Of a DNA stretch of 64,000 nucleotides, positions 41,238 through 49,870 are shown piece after piece; positions within the stretch are counted from its first letter, which is position 1; the number at the start of each line of letters is the position of its first letter. The translations under genes were made by a program, and so were the position numbers. This stretch comes from UBA6522 sp965262365 (GTDB lineage: Bacteria > Pseudomonadota > Gammaproteobacteria > Steroidobacterales > Rariloculaceae): contig OZ253541.1 of the NCBI GenBank assembly GCA_965262365.1, positions 5,394,001 to 5,458,000 on the forward strand, given 5' to 3'. Below the pieces are notes generated by a model that was not told the DNA's origin, made no database searches, and saw only the letters and a list, made by a program, of their open reading frames with translations.

Positions 41238-41795
41238 CTAGAGCAGCCGCAGGAGGATCTCTTCGGCTTCCTCGAAGGTCACCTCGCCGGGCTTCTGGAC
41301 GTACCGGATAATGCCGTCGCGGTCCACGAACGCATTGAAGGGCAGGCCGCCGTAGGTATTGCCGTAGGCTTCGCTGATGTCCATGACGTCGAACAGGTCG
41401 CCGTAGACGATGGGGAAATCGATCGGGACCTCGTCGAGAAACTCGATGACCTTGTCCAGCGAATCCGCGCCGAGTCCCACGACCTCGAACCCCCGATCGG
41501 CGTATTCGGCACGCAGCCGGTTGAACGCCGGCATTTCCTTGCGGCAGGGAATGCACCAGCTTGCCCAGAAGTCGACCAGGAGCACCTTGCCGTCCCACTC
41601 CGAAACGGATCGGGACCCGCCGTCGACGGTCGCCAGCGTGAAATCGGGACGGGACGGAGCGTTGGTTACGTACGAAAAACGTTCGGTGTCCAGGTCCTGC
41701 GCGTAGCCTGTCGCCGCTGCGGCAAGAACCGCCAGGCCCGCCAGCAGCCCGTGGCGAAAGCTCCGCGTCGCTGGTCTCGATGTGCGACTGTCCAT
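41238..41795 (-). CDS. TlpA-like periplasmic thioredoxin
   Basis: The ATG at 41795 gives 185 residues with a signal peptide ('FRHGLLAGLAVLAAAATGYA'). The frame is open upstream, but the extension has no sense as a leader. The mature part is a TlpA/ResA-type thioredoxin fold with 'KVLLVDFWASWCIPCRKEMP' containing the WCIPC redox motif, and the cis-Pro region 'YGGLPFNAFVDRDGII'. It probably reduces periplasmic disulfides, for example in cytochrome c maturation. No cytochrome genes are nearby. It is the first gene of a likely pair with the NrtR-like regulator. Confidence 0.85.
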   Translation of the reverse strand: MDSRTSRPATRSFRHGLLAGLAVLAAAATGYAQDLDTERFSYVTNAPSRPDFTLATVDGGSRSVSEWDGKVLLVDFWASWCIPCRKEMPAFNRLRAEYADRGFEVVGLGADSLDKVIEFLDEVPIDFPIVYGDLFDVMDISEAYGNTYGGLPFNAFVDRDGIIRYVQKPGEVTFEEAEEILLRLL

Positions 41796-41977
41796 CCTGC
41801 ATGCTCTCCCGGGCAGTACATGGGGGTCCATCGATACCCTTGCGCTGCGCCATTGTAAAGCCGATTTCCTTGCGTGCAAGTATAGCCCAGCGGTAGTTGC
41901 CCGTCGGTTACACTGAGCGCCCGCTCTCAGCAGCAGACTGAACGGGACAGCCGGGCGAACCGGCTCAACTGCCGACG

Positions 41978-42904
41978 ATGGAGTCATTCTGGATCGACAA
42001 GCTCGACGCTGACGAAATCCTCATCATCGACGGGGGCACGGGCAGCGAACTGCAACGCCGCGGTGCGGCCATGGACGCCCAGGCCTGGAGCGGGCCGGCG
42101 GCGCTCGCGCACGAAGGGCTGCTGCGGGAGATACACGAGGACTACGTTCGCGCCGGCGCCGAGGTGATTACGGCCAATACGTTCGGGACCTCGCGTTTCG
42201 TTCTCGCATCCGCAGGGTTGGGCGACCGGTTCGAGCCGATCAACCGCGCAGCCATGCGCGCGGCGCGGGAGGCACGGGACGCCGCGGCCGAACGGCCCGT
42301 GGCCATCGCCGGGTCGCTCTCTTGCCTGCCGCCGGGACTCGACCCGGCCGCGTACCCGGATCCGCAAACCGAATCGGACGGCTATCGGGAACTGGCTCAC
42401 TTTCTGGCTTCGGAAGGCGCCGACCTCATCGCGCTGGAAATGATGGAGGATACCGTCCACGCGCGGATGGTCATGGCTGCGGCTCTTGAGACCGGGCTGC
42501 CCATCTGGTTGGGCGTCAGCACGCGGCTGAGCGAGGCGGGCGGCAAGCTGGTCGGGTTCGACTTTCCCGACACGCCGCTGGCCGAGCCCCTGGCGGCGCT
42601 CATCCCGATGAAGCCGGCAGTGGTCAACATCATGCACACGCCGTCGGATGCCGTCGGGCCGGCATTGGATGAGTTGCGGCGGCACTGGACCGGCCCGTGC
42701 GGCGTCTATCCGGAGCTGGGTGATTTCTCGGCCCCGGACTGGCAGTTCACGCAGCAGTTGACGCCCGGCGAGTTCGTGAGCCTCGCCGTGGACTGGGTGC
42801 GTCAGGGTGCCAGGCTGCTGGGCGGCTGCTGCGGCACCTTGCCGGAACACATTCATGCGCTGAAGGAGGCCGAGCGGGACTTGCGCGCTGCGCGGCAAGC
42901 CTAA
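41978..42904 (+). CDS. Homocysteine S-methyltransferase family protein
   Basis: The 308-residue protein has the BHMT/MmuM TIM barrel: 'ILIIDGGTGSELQRRGAAMD', 'YVRAGAEVITANTFGTSRFV', and the C-terminal zinc motif 'LLGGCCGTLPEHIHAL'. These enzymes methylate homocysteine using S-methylmethionine, betaine or a relative, with zinc held by three cysteines. The first zinc cysteine, normally in a 'GxNC' motif at the end of strand 6, is replaced here: 'AVVNIMHTPSDAVG'. Zinc binding would be altered or supplied differently. With a BCCT carrier in the window, betaine as a methyl donor is possible. The stop overlaps the convergent GST stop by four bases. Confidence 0.82.
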   Translation: MESFWIDKLDADEILIIDGGTGSELQRRGAAMDAQAWSGPAALAHEGLLREIHEDYVRAGAEVITANTFGTSRFVLASAGLGDRFEPINRAAMRAAREARDAAAERPVAIAGSLSCLPPGLDPAAYPDPQTESDGYRELAHFLASEGADLIALEMMEDTVHARMVMAAALETGLPIWLGVSTRLSEAGGKLVGFDFPDTPLAEPLAALIPMKPAVVNIMHTPSDAVGPALDELRRHWTGPCGVYPELGDFSAPDWQFTQQLTPGEFVSLAVDWVRQGARLLGGCCGTLPEHIHALKEAERDLRAARQA

Positions 42905-43533
42905 TCGGGTATTGGGATCTCGTCGCTTGTGGCGGGTACGAAGTAGCCGCGCTGCACAGCAGGCCGCTCGGCGATCTGCAGGTACCATCGCAACACGTTC
43001 GGGTGGTCGTGCAGATCAATCTCCTGGCGCGGGTGCCGGGCGATCCACGGCCAGGTGGCGATATCGGCGATGCTGTACTCGCCCGCAAGATAGTCGTGCT
43101 CGCCGAGGCGCCTGTCCAATACCCCGTAAATGCGCTTCGTCTCGTTGTGGTACCGGGTTTCGGCGTAGGGCGACTTGCCCTTGTTGTAGAACAGGAAGTG
43201 GTGGGTCTGGCCGAGCATCGGGCCGACGCCGCCCATCTGCATCATCAGCCACTCCAGCACCTGCCATCGGTGGGCGCCTGTCTTCGGGAACAGGCGGCCG
43301 GTCTTTTCAGCCAGATAGATGAGAATGGCCGCGGACTCCATCAGGCTCACGCCCGCGTCTGTGTCCACGATGGCGGGAATCTTGTTGTTCGGGCTGATCT
43401 TGAGAAAGTCCGGCTCGAACTGCTCGTCCTTGCCGATGTGCACCGGGATGACCCGATAGGGCAGGCCGAGCTCCTCCAGCATGATGGAGACCTTGCGTCC
43501 GTTCGGCGTGGTCCACGTATATAGATCGATCAT
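42901..43533 (-). CDS. yfcG: Glutathione S-transferase, YfcG/disulfide-bond reductase type
   Basis: The ATG at 43533 follows AAGGAAGG and gives 210 residues. The protein matches E. coli YfcG from the start: 'MIDLYTWTTPNGRKVSIMLE', 'ISPNNKIPAIVD', 'GGVGPMLGQTHHFLFYN', 'YSIADIATWPWI'. The early TPNG motif is typical of this nu-class group, which has glutathione-disulfide reductase activity rather than conjugation. It is cytoplasmic. It diverges from the FAD-linked dehydrogenase gene across 79 bases. Confidence 0.9.
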   Translation of the reverse strand: MIDLYTWTTPNGRKVSIMLEELGLPYRVIPVHIGKDEQFEPDFLKISPNNKIPAIVDTDAGVSLMESAAILIYLAEKTGRLFPKTGAHRWQVLEWLMMQMGGVGPMLGQTHHFLFYNKGKSPYAETRYHNETKRIYGVLDRRLGEHDYLAGEYSIADIATWPWIARHPRQEIDLHDHPNVLRWYLQIAERPAVQRGYFVPATSDEIPIPD

Positions 43534-43612
43534 CCGGCTTCCTTCCTTCTTTCTTCCGCTGCAGTGGCGATGAGGCTGCCGAAACATAGCGCACCACGAA
43601 ACCCGGAGTCCA

Positions 43613-45142
43613 ATGAAATCACACGACCAAATCGAACCATGTGCCGTACGCGCCTTCGCGGGCCTGCAGGTGGGAAACGATGGTTTGGACAATTCCTGGC
43701 TCAGTGTCCAAAATGGCGCCGATGAGGTATCGGAATTGAGTGTTGTGCCGGTGAGCAAGCGCGGCGAGATTGTCGGGCACCTGCGCACGCTGCTTGCGGA
43801 CGGCGCCGTGCTCAGCGGCGCCGATATCGGCGAGCGCTACAACGTGGACTATACGGGCGAGAATCCGTGTGAGCCCCTCGCCGTGGTCAAGCCCGGTTCC
43901 ACTGAAGAGGTTGCCGCCGTGCTGCGCGCCTGCTCGGAGTTCGGCCAGCCGCTGGTGGTGCAGGGCGGGCTCACCGGGCTCGCCGGTGGAGCCACACCTC
44001 GGACGGGCGAGATCGCGATGTCCATGGAGCGGCTGAGCGGGATCGAGGAGGTGGATCCCGTGTCGATGACCATTACCGCCAGGGCCGGCACGCCGTTGCA
44101 GGCGCTTCAGGAAGCCGCCGCGGCAGCCGGCCTGCTGCTGCCGCTGGATTTCGGCGCCCGGGGTTCCTGCCATATCGGCGGCGCCATCGCCACCAACGCC
44201 GGCGGCAACCAGGTGATCCGCTTCGGCATGGCGCGCAACCTGGTGCTTGGCCTGGAAGCCGTGCTGGCCGACGGAACGGTCATCGGTTCCATGAACAAGA
44301 TGCTCAAGAACAACGCCGGCTACGACCTGAAACAGCTCTTCGTGGGCACCGAGGGCACGCTGGGCGTGATCACCCGGGTCGTTCTGCGCCTGGTACCCCG
44401 GCTATCCAGCCAGTGCACGGCGCTGTGTGCGGCGGAATCGTTTGACAGCGCCGTTGATTTGCTGCGCGCAGTGCGTGCCGGTTTGGCAGGGTCGATCAGC
44501 GCCTACGAGGTCATGTGGGCGGGCTACTATGACAAGGTGCTGGAAATCGTCGAGACCCTGCGTTCGCCTTTCGAGGATTCGCACCCCTTCTACGTACTTG
44601 TGGAGTCGGAAGGCGTCGATCAGGGCACCGACAGCGAGCGGTTCGAGTCGGTTCTCGCCGACGCGCTGGAGTCGGAACTGATCACGGACGCGGCGATTGC
44701 CCGGTCCGAGGGTGAACGGCAGACGTTCTGGGCGATCCGCGACGGAGTGGGGGAGATCACACCGGCGTTGTCCCCCTTTGCCGCCCTGGACGTGAGCATG
44801 GACATTGCGGCGATGCCGCGTTTTCTCGACGCCTTCGACAAGGCGCTCGCGGCCGCGCTGCCGGATTCGCAGAACCTGGTGTTCGGGCACCTGGGGGACA
44901 ACAATCTGCACCTGTTCGTGACCACCGGCCACGAAGCGGAGAACGACAGGGTATACGAATTGGCGTACGGCTTCGTTGGCGAGTGCGGCGGCTCCATTTC
45001 AGCCGAGCACGGTGTCGGCAGCCTGAAATGCGACTTTCTGCACCTCTCCCGTTCGCCGCAGGAAATCCGGTTGATGGGACGGCTCAAACAAGCGCTCGAT
45101 CCGCGCGGAATTCTCAATCCCGGACGGGTGATCCCGGGGTAG
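43613..45142 (+). CDS. FAD-linked 2-hydroxyacid dehydrogenase (GlcD / D-2-hydroxyglutarate type)
   Basis: The protein has 509 residues if the first ATG is used, but homologous sequence begins around 'VVPVSKRGEIVGHLRTLLAD', so a GTG at 43745 or 43751 is a likely alternative start. The FAD-binding domain has 'VVQGGLTGLAGGATPRTGEI' and 'GGAIATNAGGNQVIRFGMAR'. 'LFVGTEGTLGVITRVVLRL' follows, and the C-terminal oxidase domain has 'FGHLGDNNLHLFVTTG' with metal-binding His and 'SAEHGVGSLKCDFL'. Such enzymes oxidise D-lactate, glycolate or D-2-hydroxyglutarate, passing electrons to a quinone or ETF. pobA begins 73 bases downstream on the same strand. Confidence 0.87.
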   Translation: MKSHDQIEPCAVRAFAGLQVGNDGLDNSWLSVQNGADEVSELSVVPVSKRGEIVGHLRTLLADGAVLSGADIGERYNVDYTGENPCEPLAVVKPGSTEEVAAVLRACSEFGQPLVVQGGLTGLAGGATPRTGEIAMSMERLSGIEEVDPVSMTITARAGTPLQALQEAAAAAGLLLPLDFGARGSCHIGGAIATNAGGNQVIRFGMARNLVLGLEAVLADGTVIGSMNKMLKNNAGYDLKQLFVGTEGTLGVITRVVLRLVPRLSSQCTALCAAESFDSAVDLLRAVRAGLAGSISAYEVMWAGYYDKVLEIVETLRSPFEDSHPFYVLVESEGVDQGTDSERFESVLADALESELITDAAIARSEGERQTFWAIRDGVGEITPALSPFAALDVSMDIAAMPRFLDAFDKALAAALPDSQNLVFGHLGDNNLHLFVTTGHEAENDRVYELAYGFVGECGGSISAEHGVGSLKCDFLHLSRSPQEIRLMGRLKQALDPRGILNPGRVIPG

Positions 45143-45215
45143 TGAAGCGGCGGTCCGGCTTGTCGATCGGAGTCTGCAGGCCCGATGCGTGCGCTTGTCA
45201 TTGGGAACAGAGTTA

Positions 45216-46385
45216 ATGAGAACACAGGTAGGCATCATCGGCTCCGGCCCCGCGGGCTTGTTGCTGTCTCAGCTTCTCGACCTGCACGGGATCGACAGCG
45301 TCGTGCTGGAGCGGCGCAGCCGTGAATACGTTCTTGGGCGCATCCGCGCAGGGGTCCTGGAAGAGGGCATGGTGAACATGCTCAGGCTGGCTGAAGTGGG
45401 CGAGCGAATGGATCGCGAGGGTCTGGTCCACGAGGGCCTTGAGATGGCCTTCGGCGACCGCCGCTTCCGTATCGATCTCAAGAAATATACGGGCAAGACC
45501 GTCATGGTCTATGGCCAGACGGAGTTGACCAGGGACCTGATGGAGGCGCGCGATGCCCGCGGCGGCCAACTGGTTTACGAGGCCGCAGGCGTGGCCATCC
45601 ACGATATGGATACCGATCGGCCCAAGCTTCGCTACCAGAAGGACGGACTCGAGCACGAGGTGGTTTGCGACTACATCGCAGGGTGCGACGGCTTTCGCGG
45701 CGTCAGCCGGCGCTCGATCCCGGACGATGTGCTCAGAACCCACGAACGCGTCTATCCGTTCGGCTGGCTGGGCGTACTATCGGAAACCCGACCCGTGTCC
45801 GAGGAAGTCATCTACGTTAACCACTGGCGCGGGTTCGCGCTGTGCAGCATGCGTTCCATGACCCGCAGCCGCTACTACATCCAATGCGCCTTCGACGAGG
45901 ACCTGGAGGGGTGGACGGACGATCGGTTCTGGGATGCGCTGCGGGCGCGCCTGCCCCAAGAGGCCGTCGAGTCCATGGAAATCGGCCCGTCCATCGAGAA
46001 GAGCATCGCACCGCTGCGCAGTTTCGTGGCCGAGCCCATGCGCTACGGCCGGCTGTTCCTGGCCGGCGACGCGGCCCACATCGTGCCGCCCACGGGCGCC
46101 AAGGGGCTCAACCTGGCGGCTTCCGACATCTACTACCTGTATCGGGCGCTGGTGGCGTTCTACAAGGAAGGCCGCTCGGACCTCATAGACACGTACTCCG
46201 ACAGCTGCCTCAAGCGAGTCTGGAAGGCGGAACGCTTTTCCTGGTGGCTGAGTACAGTGCTTCACCGGTTCCCGGACCAGAGTACGTTCGATCGCGGTAT
46301 CCAGTTGGCGGAACTGGACTACCTGGCGGATTCGGAGGCGGCGCAGGCGTCGTTCGCGGAGAACTACGTGGGCTTGCCGTTCTAG
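45216..46385 (+). CDS. pobA: 4-hydroxybenzoate 3-monooxygenase
   Basis: The ATG at 45216 fits the family start 'MRTQVGIIGSGPAGLLLSQL', giving 389 residues. Similarity to Pseudomonas PobA runs the whole length: 'YVLGRIRAGVLEEGMV', 'VYGQTELTRDLMEARDA', 'CDYIAGCDGFRGVSRRSIP', 'RVYPFGWLGVL', 'HIVPPTGAKGLNLAASD' and the end 'FAENYVGLPF'. It hydroxylates 4-hydroxybenzoate to protocatechuate with NADPH and FAD. The ligA-ligB-ligC genes 4 kb away supply the next steps. An Lrp-type regulator follows after a 608-base gap; the usual AraC- or IclR-type PobR is not seen. Confidence 0.96.
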   Translation: MRTQVGIIGSGPAGLLLSQLLDLHGIDSVVLERRSREYVLGRIRAGVLEEGMVNMLRLAEVGERMDREGLVHEGLEMAFGDRRFRIDLKKYTGKTVMVYGQTELTRDLMEARDARGGQLVYEAAGVAIHDMDTDRPKLRYQKDGLEHEVVCDYIAGCDGFRGVSRRSIPDDVLRTHERVYPFGWLGVLSETRPVSEEVIYVNHWRGFALCSMRSMTRSRYYIQCAFDEDLEGWTDDRFWDALRARLPQEAVESMEIGPSIEKSIAPLRSFVAEPMRYGRLFLAGDAAHIVPPTGAKGLNLAASDIYYLYRALVAFYKEGRSDLIDTYSDSCLKRVWKAERFSWWLSTVLHRFPDQSTFDRGIQLAELDYLADSEAAQASFAENYVGLPF

Positions 46386-46993
46386 TAGTCCATGGCGAAA
46401 GTCCCGCGTCGCACCGTGACCGGCGAGGCGCCCGGCTGACAGCTACCGACCGAGCAGACGCTCCATTGCTTCCACGGAGACCGTTTCGGTCAGCTGTAGC
46501 AGCTTGCGGCACAGGAGATCGATTCGCCGTTCGCCAATGTTTGCGAAGCTCAGGCGCAGGTTGATGAAGTCCTGTTCCGAACTCGCGGAATGTGTTGCGA
46601 CCGGTACCAGGCTGAGCGTGGCCAACAGGACAAAGATCCTGGCCAGTGCGCTGGATGTCGCATCGGTGACGACCGAGACAGTCCGGGTTCCCGGCCCGAC
46701 GCTTGTGGATGCCGATACCCTTGGTTCGGGATCGGCATGGGCGGCATACCGTTCGGAAAGGCCCGGTACCGCGATGGTGGCGCGATGATGCAGCGGCATC
46801 ATGCGCCGGTTGACTTCAGGACTCGTGCTGGCATCCATGGATTGAGCGTCTTTGAATCGGCTTCAGTGGGTATCGGTGGTGGAATTCGGGAATCAATATA
46901 GCGCAGCCGCGCCACAAAAGTGCTTCAAATTTCGTCCAAATTCGAGTTTAATTGAATACAGAATGCTAAATATGACAAAAAGACGAGTAATTT
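46386..46993. other. 608-base gap with one doubtful reverse ORF (46443-46838)
   Basis: The only long frame is a 131-residue one on the minus strand. It has a hydrophobic stretch ('IFVLLATLSLVPVATHS') and ends 'NLRLSFANIGERRIDLL', which faintly recalls the C-terminus of class I aminotransferases. Codon use and lack of a ribosome binding site make it doubtful. The last 120 bases are AT-rich and probably hold the promoter of the Lrp-type gene. Confidence 0.4.
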
Positions 46994-47461
46994 ATGCAAC
47001 CTATTTCGTTGGACGACAAGGATCGACGGATACTGAGGCTCCTTCAGACCGTACCTGAAATCACCGCCGCGGAGATCGGCGAGCGAATCGGGAGTTCGCA
47101 GGCTACCTGCTGGCGCCGGATACGGCGCTTGCGGAAGAAGGGGCTGATACCCGATCAGGTGGTTACCCTGGACCGGAGAAAGGCGGGCTACAATGCCATG
47201 ATATTCGCCCAGGTGAAGCTGAATTCGCAGGGCCGGGCGGATCTCGCTTCATTCTCCGAGGCCGTTCAGAGCTTTCCGGAGGTTCTGGATTGCTATGTGC
47301 TGATGGGCAGCGTTGATTTTCTGCTCCGCATCGTCGCGCGCGACATCGATGCGTACGAGCGGTTCTTCTTCGAGCGGCTGTCCAAGTTGCCCGGTGTGCA
47401 GGAGATCACCTCGAGCATGGCGCTTTCGGAGATCAAGCGGACGACTGCGCTGCCCATATAG
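46994..47461 (+). CDS. Lrp/AsnC family transcriptional regulator
   Basis: The 155-residue protein has the standard layout: an N-terminal winged helix-turn-helix ('LDDKDRRILRLLQTVPEITA', 'AEIGERIGSSQATCWRRIRR') and a C-terminal RAM ligand-binding domain ('SFSEAVQSFPEVLDCYVLMG', 'SVDFLLRIVARDIDAYERFF', 'VQEITSSMALSEIKRTTALP'). Such regulators form octamers and respond to amino acids or related small molecules. It is 40 bases upstream of the Rid-family lipoprotein gene and may control it; some Lrp members also control aromatic catabolism. Confidence 0.92.
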   Translation: MQPISLDDKDRRILRLLQTVPEITAAEIGERIGSSQATCWRRIRRLRKKGLIPDQVVTLDRRKAGYNAMIFAQVKLNSQGRADLASFSEAVQSFPEVLDCYVLMGSVDFLLRIVARDIDAYERFFFERLSKLPGVQEITSSMALSEIKRTTALPI

Positions 47462-47501
47462 CCCGGCTATCATTGGTTATTCACGATTGGGAGAATCCAC
47501 C

Positions 47502-48029
47502 ATGAATTCTTTGACGAGTTTCTTGCGCATCGGTCATTGGCTCGTTCTTGCAGGCGCGTTGGCGGTTTTGTTCGCGGGCTGCGAGTCAGGCGGTCCGGCG
47601 TTCGAGTATGTACGTCTGCCGGGTACGGAACCGGGGGGAGAGACCAATCAGCCGTTTACCTCCGCCATCAAGGTCCGCTCGGGCAGCATCGTGTTCCTGT
47701 CGGGAACGGTGGGTGCCGGTCCGCACAGCCACCCGCACGTTGCGGCCGAATTCGACCACCTGGACTTCAGCCCGGAGGCTCAGGCGGAGCGGGTCATGGA
47801 GAGCCTGAAGGAAATGGTGGAGGCGGCCGGCGGCGAATTGACCGACATTATCCAGGTCACAAGGTTCATGCGTGATGTGGGCGCCAACCAGGACGCGGTC
47901 AACGAAGTGATGAATCGCTATTGGGGCCCTGACCACCGCCCGGCCAGCACCACCCTGGAAATAGTCCGGCTTGCAACCGACCCGCGCTTCATCCTCGAGG
48001 TCGAAGCGGTGGCCGTTGTGGACGACTGA
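47502..48029 (+). CDS. Rid (YjgF/YER057c) family lipoprotein
   Basis: The ATG at 47502 follows GGGAGA. The 175-residue protein has a lipoprotein signal with the box 'LFAGC' (Cys27), so it should be anchored to a membrane outside the cytoplasm. The Rid fold begins at 'FEYVRLPGTEPGG', with 'SGSIVFLSGTVG', 'QAERVMESLKEMVEAAGGEL' and 'TDIIQVTRFMRDV'. RidA itself uses an Arg in a 'PARS' motif to hydrolyse imines; here the sequence is 'RPASTTLEIVRL', without that Arg. It is therefore probably not an imine deaminase, and periplasmic location is also unusual. Confidence 0.8.
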   Translation: MNSLTSFLRIGHWLVLAGALAVLFAGCESGGPAFEYVRLPGTEPGGETNQPFTSAIKVRSGSIVFLSGTVGAGPHSHPHVAAEFDHLDFSPEAQAERVMESLKEMVEAAGGELTDIIQVTRFMRDVGANQDAVNEVMNRYWGPDHRPASTTLEIVRLATDPRFILEVEAVAVVDD

Positions 48030-48060
48030 GCGCTTCGACGAACTGTGCTCCGTAGTGCGG

Positions 48061-48084
48061 AGCGCCGGGCGAAAACCCGGCGCT
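48061..48084 (+). terminator. Strong hairpin after the Rid gene
   Basis: AGCGCCGGG, loop CGAAAA, CCCGGCGCT: a perfect 9-base stem 31 bases after the Rid-family stop. There is no T-run, so it may be a Rho-assisted terminator or an mRNA-stabilising hairpin. Confidence 0.5.
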
Positions 48085-48149
48085 CGCATCCTTCAGCATT
48101 CCGCTGAGGCGCTGCCTGTCACGCGACGAGGCGCTTCTGCGAAGAGCCG

Positions 48150-49004
48150 TTGCGGACCTTGATGGTCACCGTGGCATCCCTGGCTTCGCCAGTGCGCGAG
48201 CGAGCAACGCAGCCGCGCCGGCGCTTGAACAGAGCGGCCCGCGTGTCCTACTCTGTCGGGTACTTCGGCAAGGCATGGCACGGTGTGATCAACCCGTCTC
48301 GAACTCACAGGCGATCAAGCGGCCCGACCCGCAGCGGGAGCCTGTTTGTCCTGCTCCTGACGCTTTCTTCCGTAGCGGTCGCGCTGGCCGTCTATTTCGC
48401 TCTCCGGGGACCGGCAGAGGCGCCGCAGGAATCTCCCGCCGAGGCTGGAGCTGCAATTTCCACTCCATCGCCGGCGGCGTCCGACACCATCGAGGTTCAG
48501 CCGGCGGTCGGCCTGCCCCCGCTGCCGACCGGGCCGAACACTGCCTGGCAGCCCCTCGAAATCGACTCGGTGGATCCCGAGCGCATTCCCGAATACAAGG
48601 AGATTGTGCAGGGCAGGGTGCTGGTGGAGTTGTCCACCGGGATGTGGTCGTGGGGCGTGGGCGACCGGATCACCCTTGCGGTGCCCCAGATCGGGGCGGT
48701 CTATGAACCGGTCATCGACCGGGTCGAGACGGCGCTCGGCAACAACCGCTCCTATGTGGGCCGCCTGATCGAAGCCGAATTCCCGTATTCGTTCGTGATC
48801 ACGGTGGGCCAGCGCAACACGTTTGCCAATCTCAGCACGCCGCAGGGTTCATTCGAGCTGGTGGGCGACACGCAGCTTGCGTGGCTGATGCCGGTGGCGA
48901 ACATGGATCAGCATGTGGACTACAGCCAGCCGGACTACTACATCCCGGGCGAGGAAATCCCGGACGCAATTAATCCGGGCGACGACGTCGCGGACGACCG
49001 CTAA
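48150..49004 (+). CDS. Membrane-anchored protein of unknown function
   Basis: The 284-residue frame has one transmembrane segment ('SLFVLLLTLSSVAVALAVYF', residues about 64-83) after a basic N-terminus, then a Pro/Ala linker and an extracytoplasmic domain ('GRVLVELSTGMWSWGVGDRI', 'YEPVIDRVETALGNNRSYVG', 'EFPYSFVITVGQRNTFANLS'). It ends acidic ('INPGDDVADDR'). No known family is recognised. The start is uncertain: GTGs at 48243 and 48285 would give a more usual short cytoplasmic N-terminus. It converges with ligB, with which it overlaps by four bases at the stops. Confidence 0.6.
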   Translation: MRTLMVTVASLASPVRERATQPRRRLNRAARVSYSVGYFGKAWHGVINPSRTHRRSSGPTRSGSLFVLLLTLSSVAVALAVYFALRGPAEAPQESPAEAGAAISTPSPAASDTIEVQPAVGLPPLPTGPNTAWQPLEIDSVDPERIPEYKEIVQGRVLVELSTGMWSWGVGDRITLAVPQIGAVYEPVIDRVETALGNNRSYVGRLIEAEFPYSFVITVGQRNTFANLSTPQGSFELVGDTQLAWLMPVANMDQHVDYSQPDYYIPGEEIPDAINPGDDVADDR

Positions 49005-49870
49005 CCGGCCCTGGCGAGAGCGGCCCGTTCGGCGTCGTTCTCGAAGATGATCAGTCCCGTGGCCGTATTGGAAGCCGGCACGTGATAGTGCCGGTAGACC
49101 TCGGTGATGCCTTCGTCCAGGGCGCCGAGCATGATCAGCCACATGACCAGTTCGATCCCCTCGGCACCGGCCTCCCGGACGTACTCGATATGAGGCAGGT
49201 CGATCAGGCGCTGAGGGTCGCGCGTCATGTCGTCGAGGAAGCGGCGATCGAAATTGCTGTTGATGACCCCGGCGCGCTCGCCGTGTAGCTGGTGGGACAT
49301 TCCCCCGGTGCCGAAAATCACGACCTTGAGGTCTTCCTCGTATGCCGCCACGGCCTTGCCGATGGCGCGTCCCAGGTCGAAACACCGCTTGCCGGTGGGC
49401 GGAGGGTACTGGACCACGTTTACCGCGAGCGGAATCACCGGAAATGGCCAGGTCTCGGGCTGGCCGCAGGTCACCGACAGCGGTACGGTCAGGCCGTGGT
49501 CAACGTCCATCTCGTTGACGATGGTCAGGTCGAATTCGTCCAGTATGAGCGACTCGGCCAGGTGCCACGCGAGCCCCGGGTGACCGTGAACCACGGGCAC
49601 GGGCCGCGGACCCCAGCCTTCGTCGGCGGGAGGAAACTGCCGTGCCACGCCGATGGCAAAGGTGGGTATCACCTCGAGCGAAAATGCCGTGCCGTGGTCG
49701 TTGTAGACAAGGATAACCACATCCGGCGACACTTCGGCGAGCCATTTGCGCGCCGATTCGTAGCCGTCAAAAAGGGGCTTCCAGTAGGGTTCTTCCGTCT
49801 TGCCGAGATCCATGGCCGCACCGATGGCCGGCACATGGGATGTGGCGAGTCCGGCGATGATGCGCGCCAT
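49001..49870 (-). CDS. ligB: Protocatechuate 4,5-dioxygenase beta subunit
   Basis: This 289-residue catalytic subunit of the extradiol dioxygenase LigAB matches the Sphingobium LigB along its length: 'IIAGLATSHVPAIGAAMDLG', 'VVILVYNDHGTAFSLEVIPT', 'ADEGWGPRPVP', 'NEMDVDHGLTVPLS', 'GTGGMSHQLHGERAG', 'YHVPASNTATG'. The iron ligands of the family (His12, His61, Glu242 in LigB) have counterparts at H12, H59 and E in 'GIELVMW'. It opens the protocatechuate ring between C4 and C5. Its start overlaps the ligA stop by one base (TAATG). Confidence 0.95.
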   Translation of the reverse strand: MARIIAGLATSHVPAIGAAMDLGKTEEPYWKPLFDGYESARKWLAEVSPDVVILVYNDHGTAFSLEVIPTFAIGVARQFPPADEGWGPRPVPVVHGHPGLAWHLAESLILDEFDLTIVNEMDVDHGLTVPLSVTCGQPETWPFPVIPLAVNVVQYPPPTGKRCFDLGRAIGKAVAAYEEDLKVVIFGTGGMSHQLHGERAGVINSNFDRRFLDDMTRDPQRLIDLPHIEYVREAGAEGIELVMWLIMLGALDEGITEVYRHYHVPASNTATGLIIFENDAERAALARAG

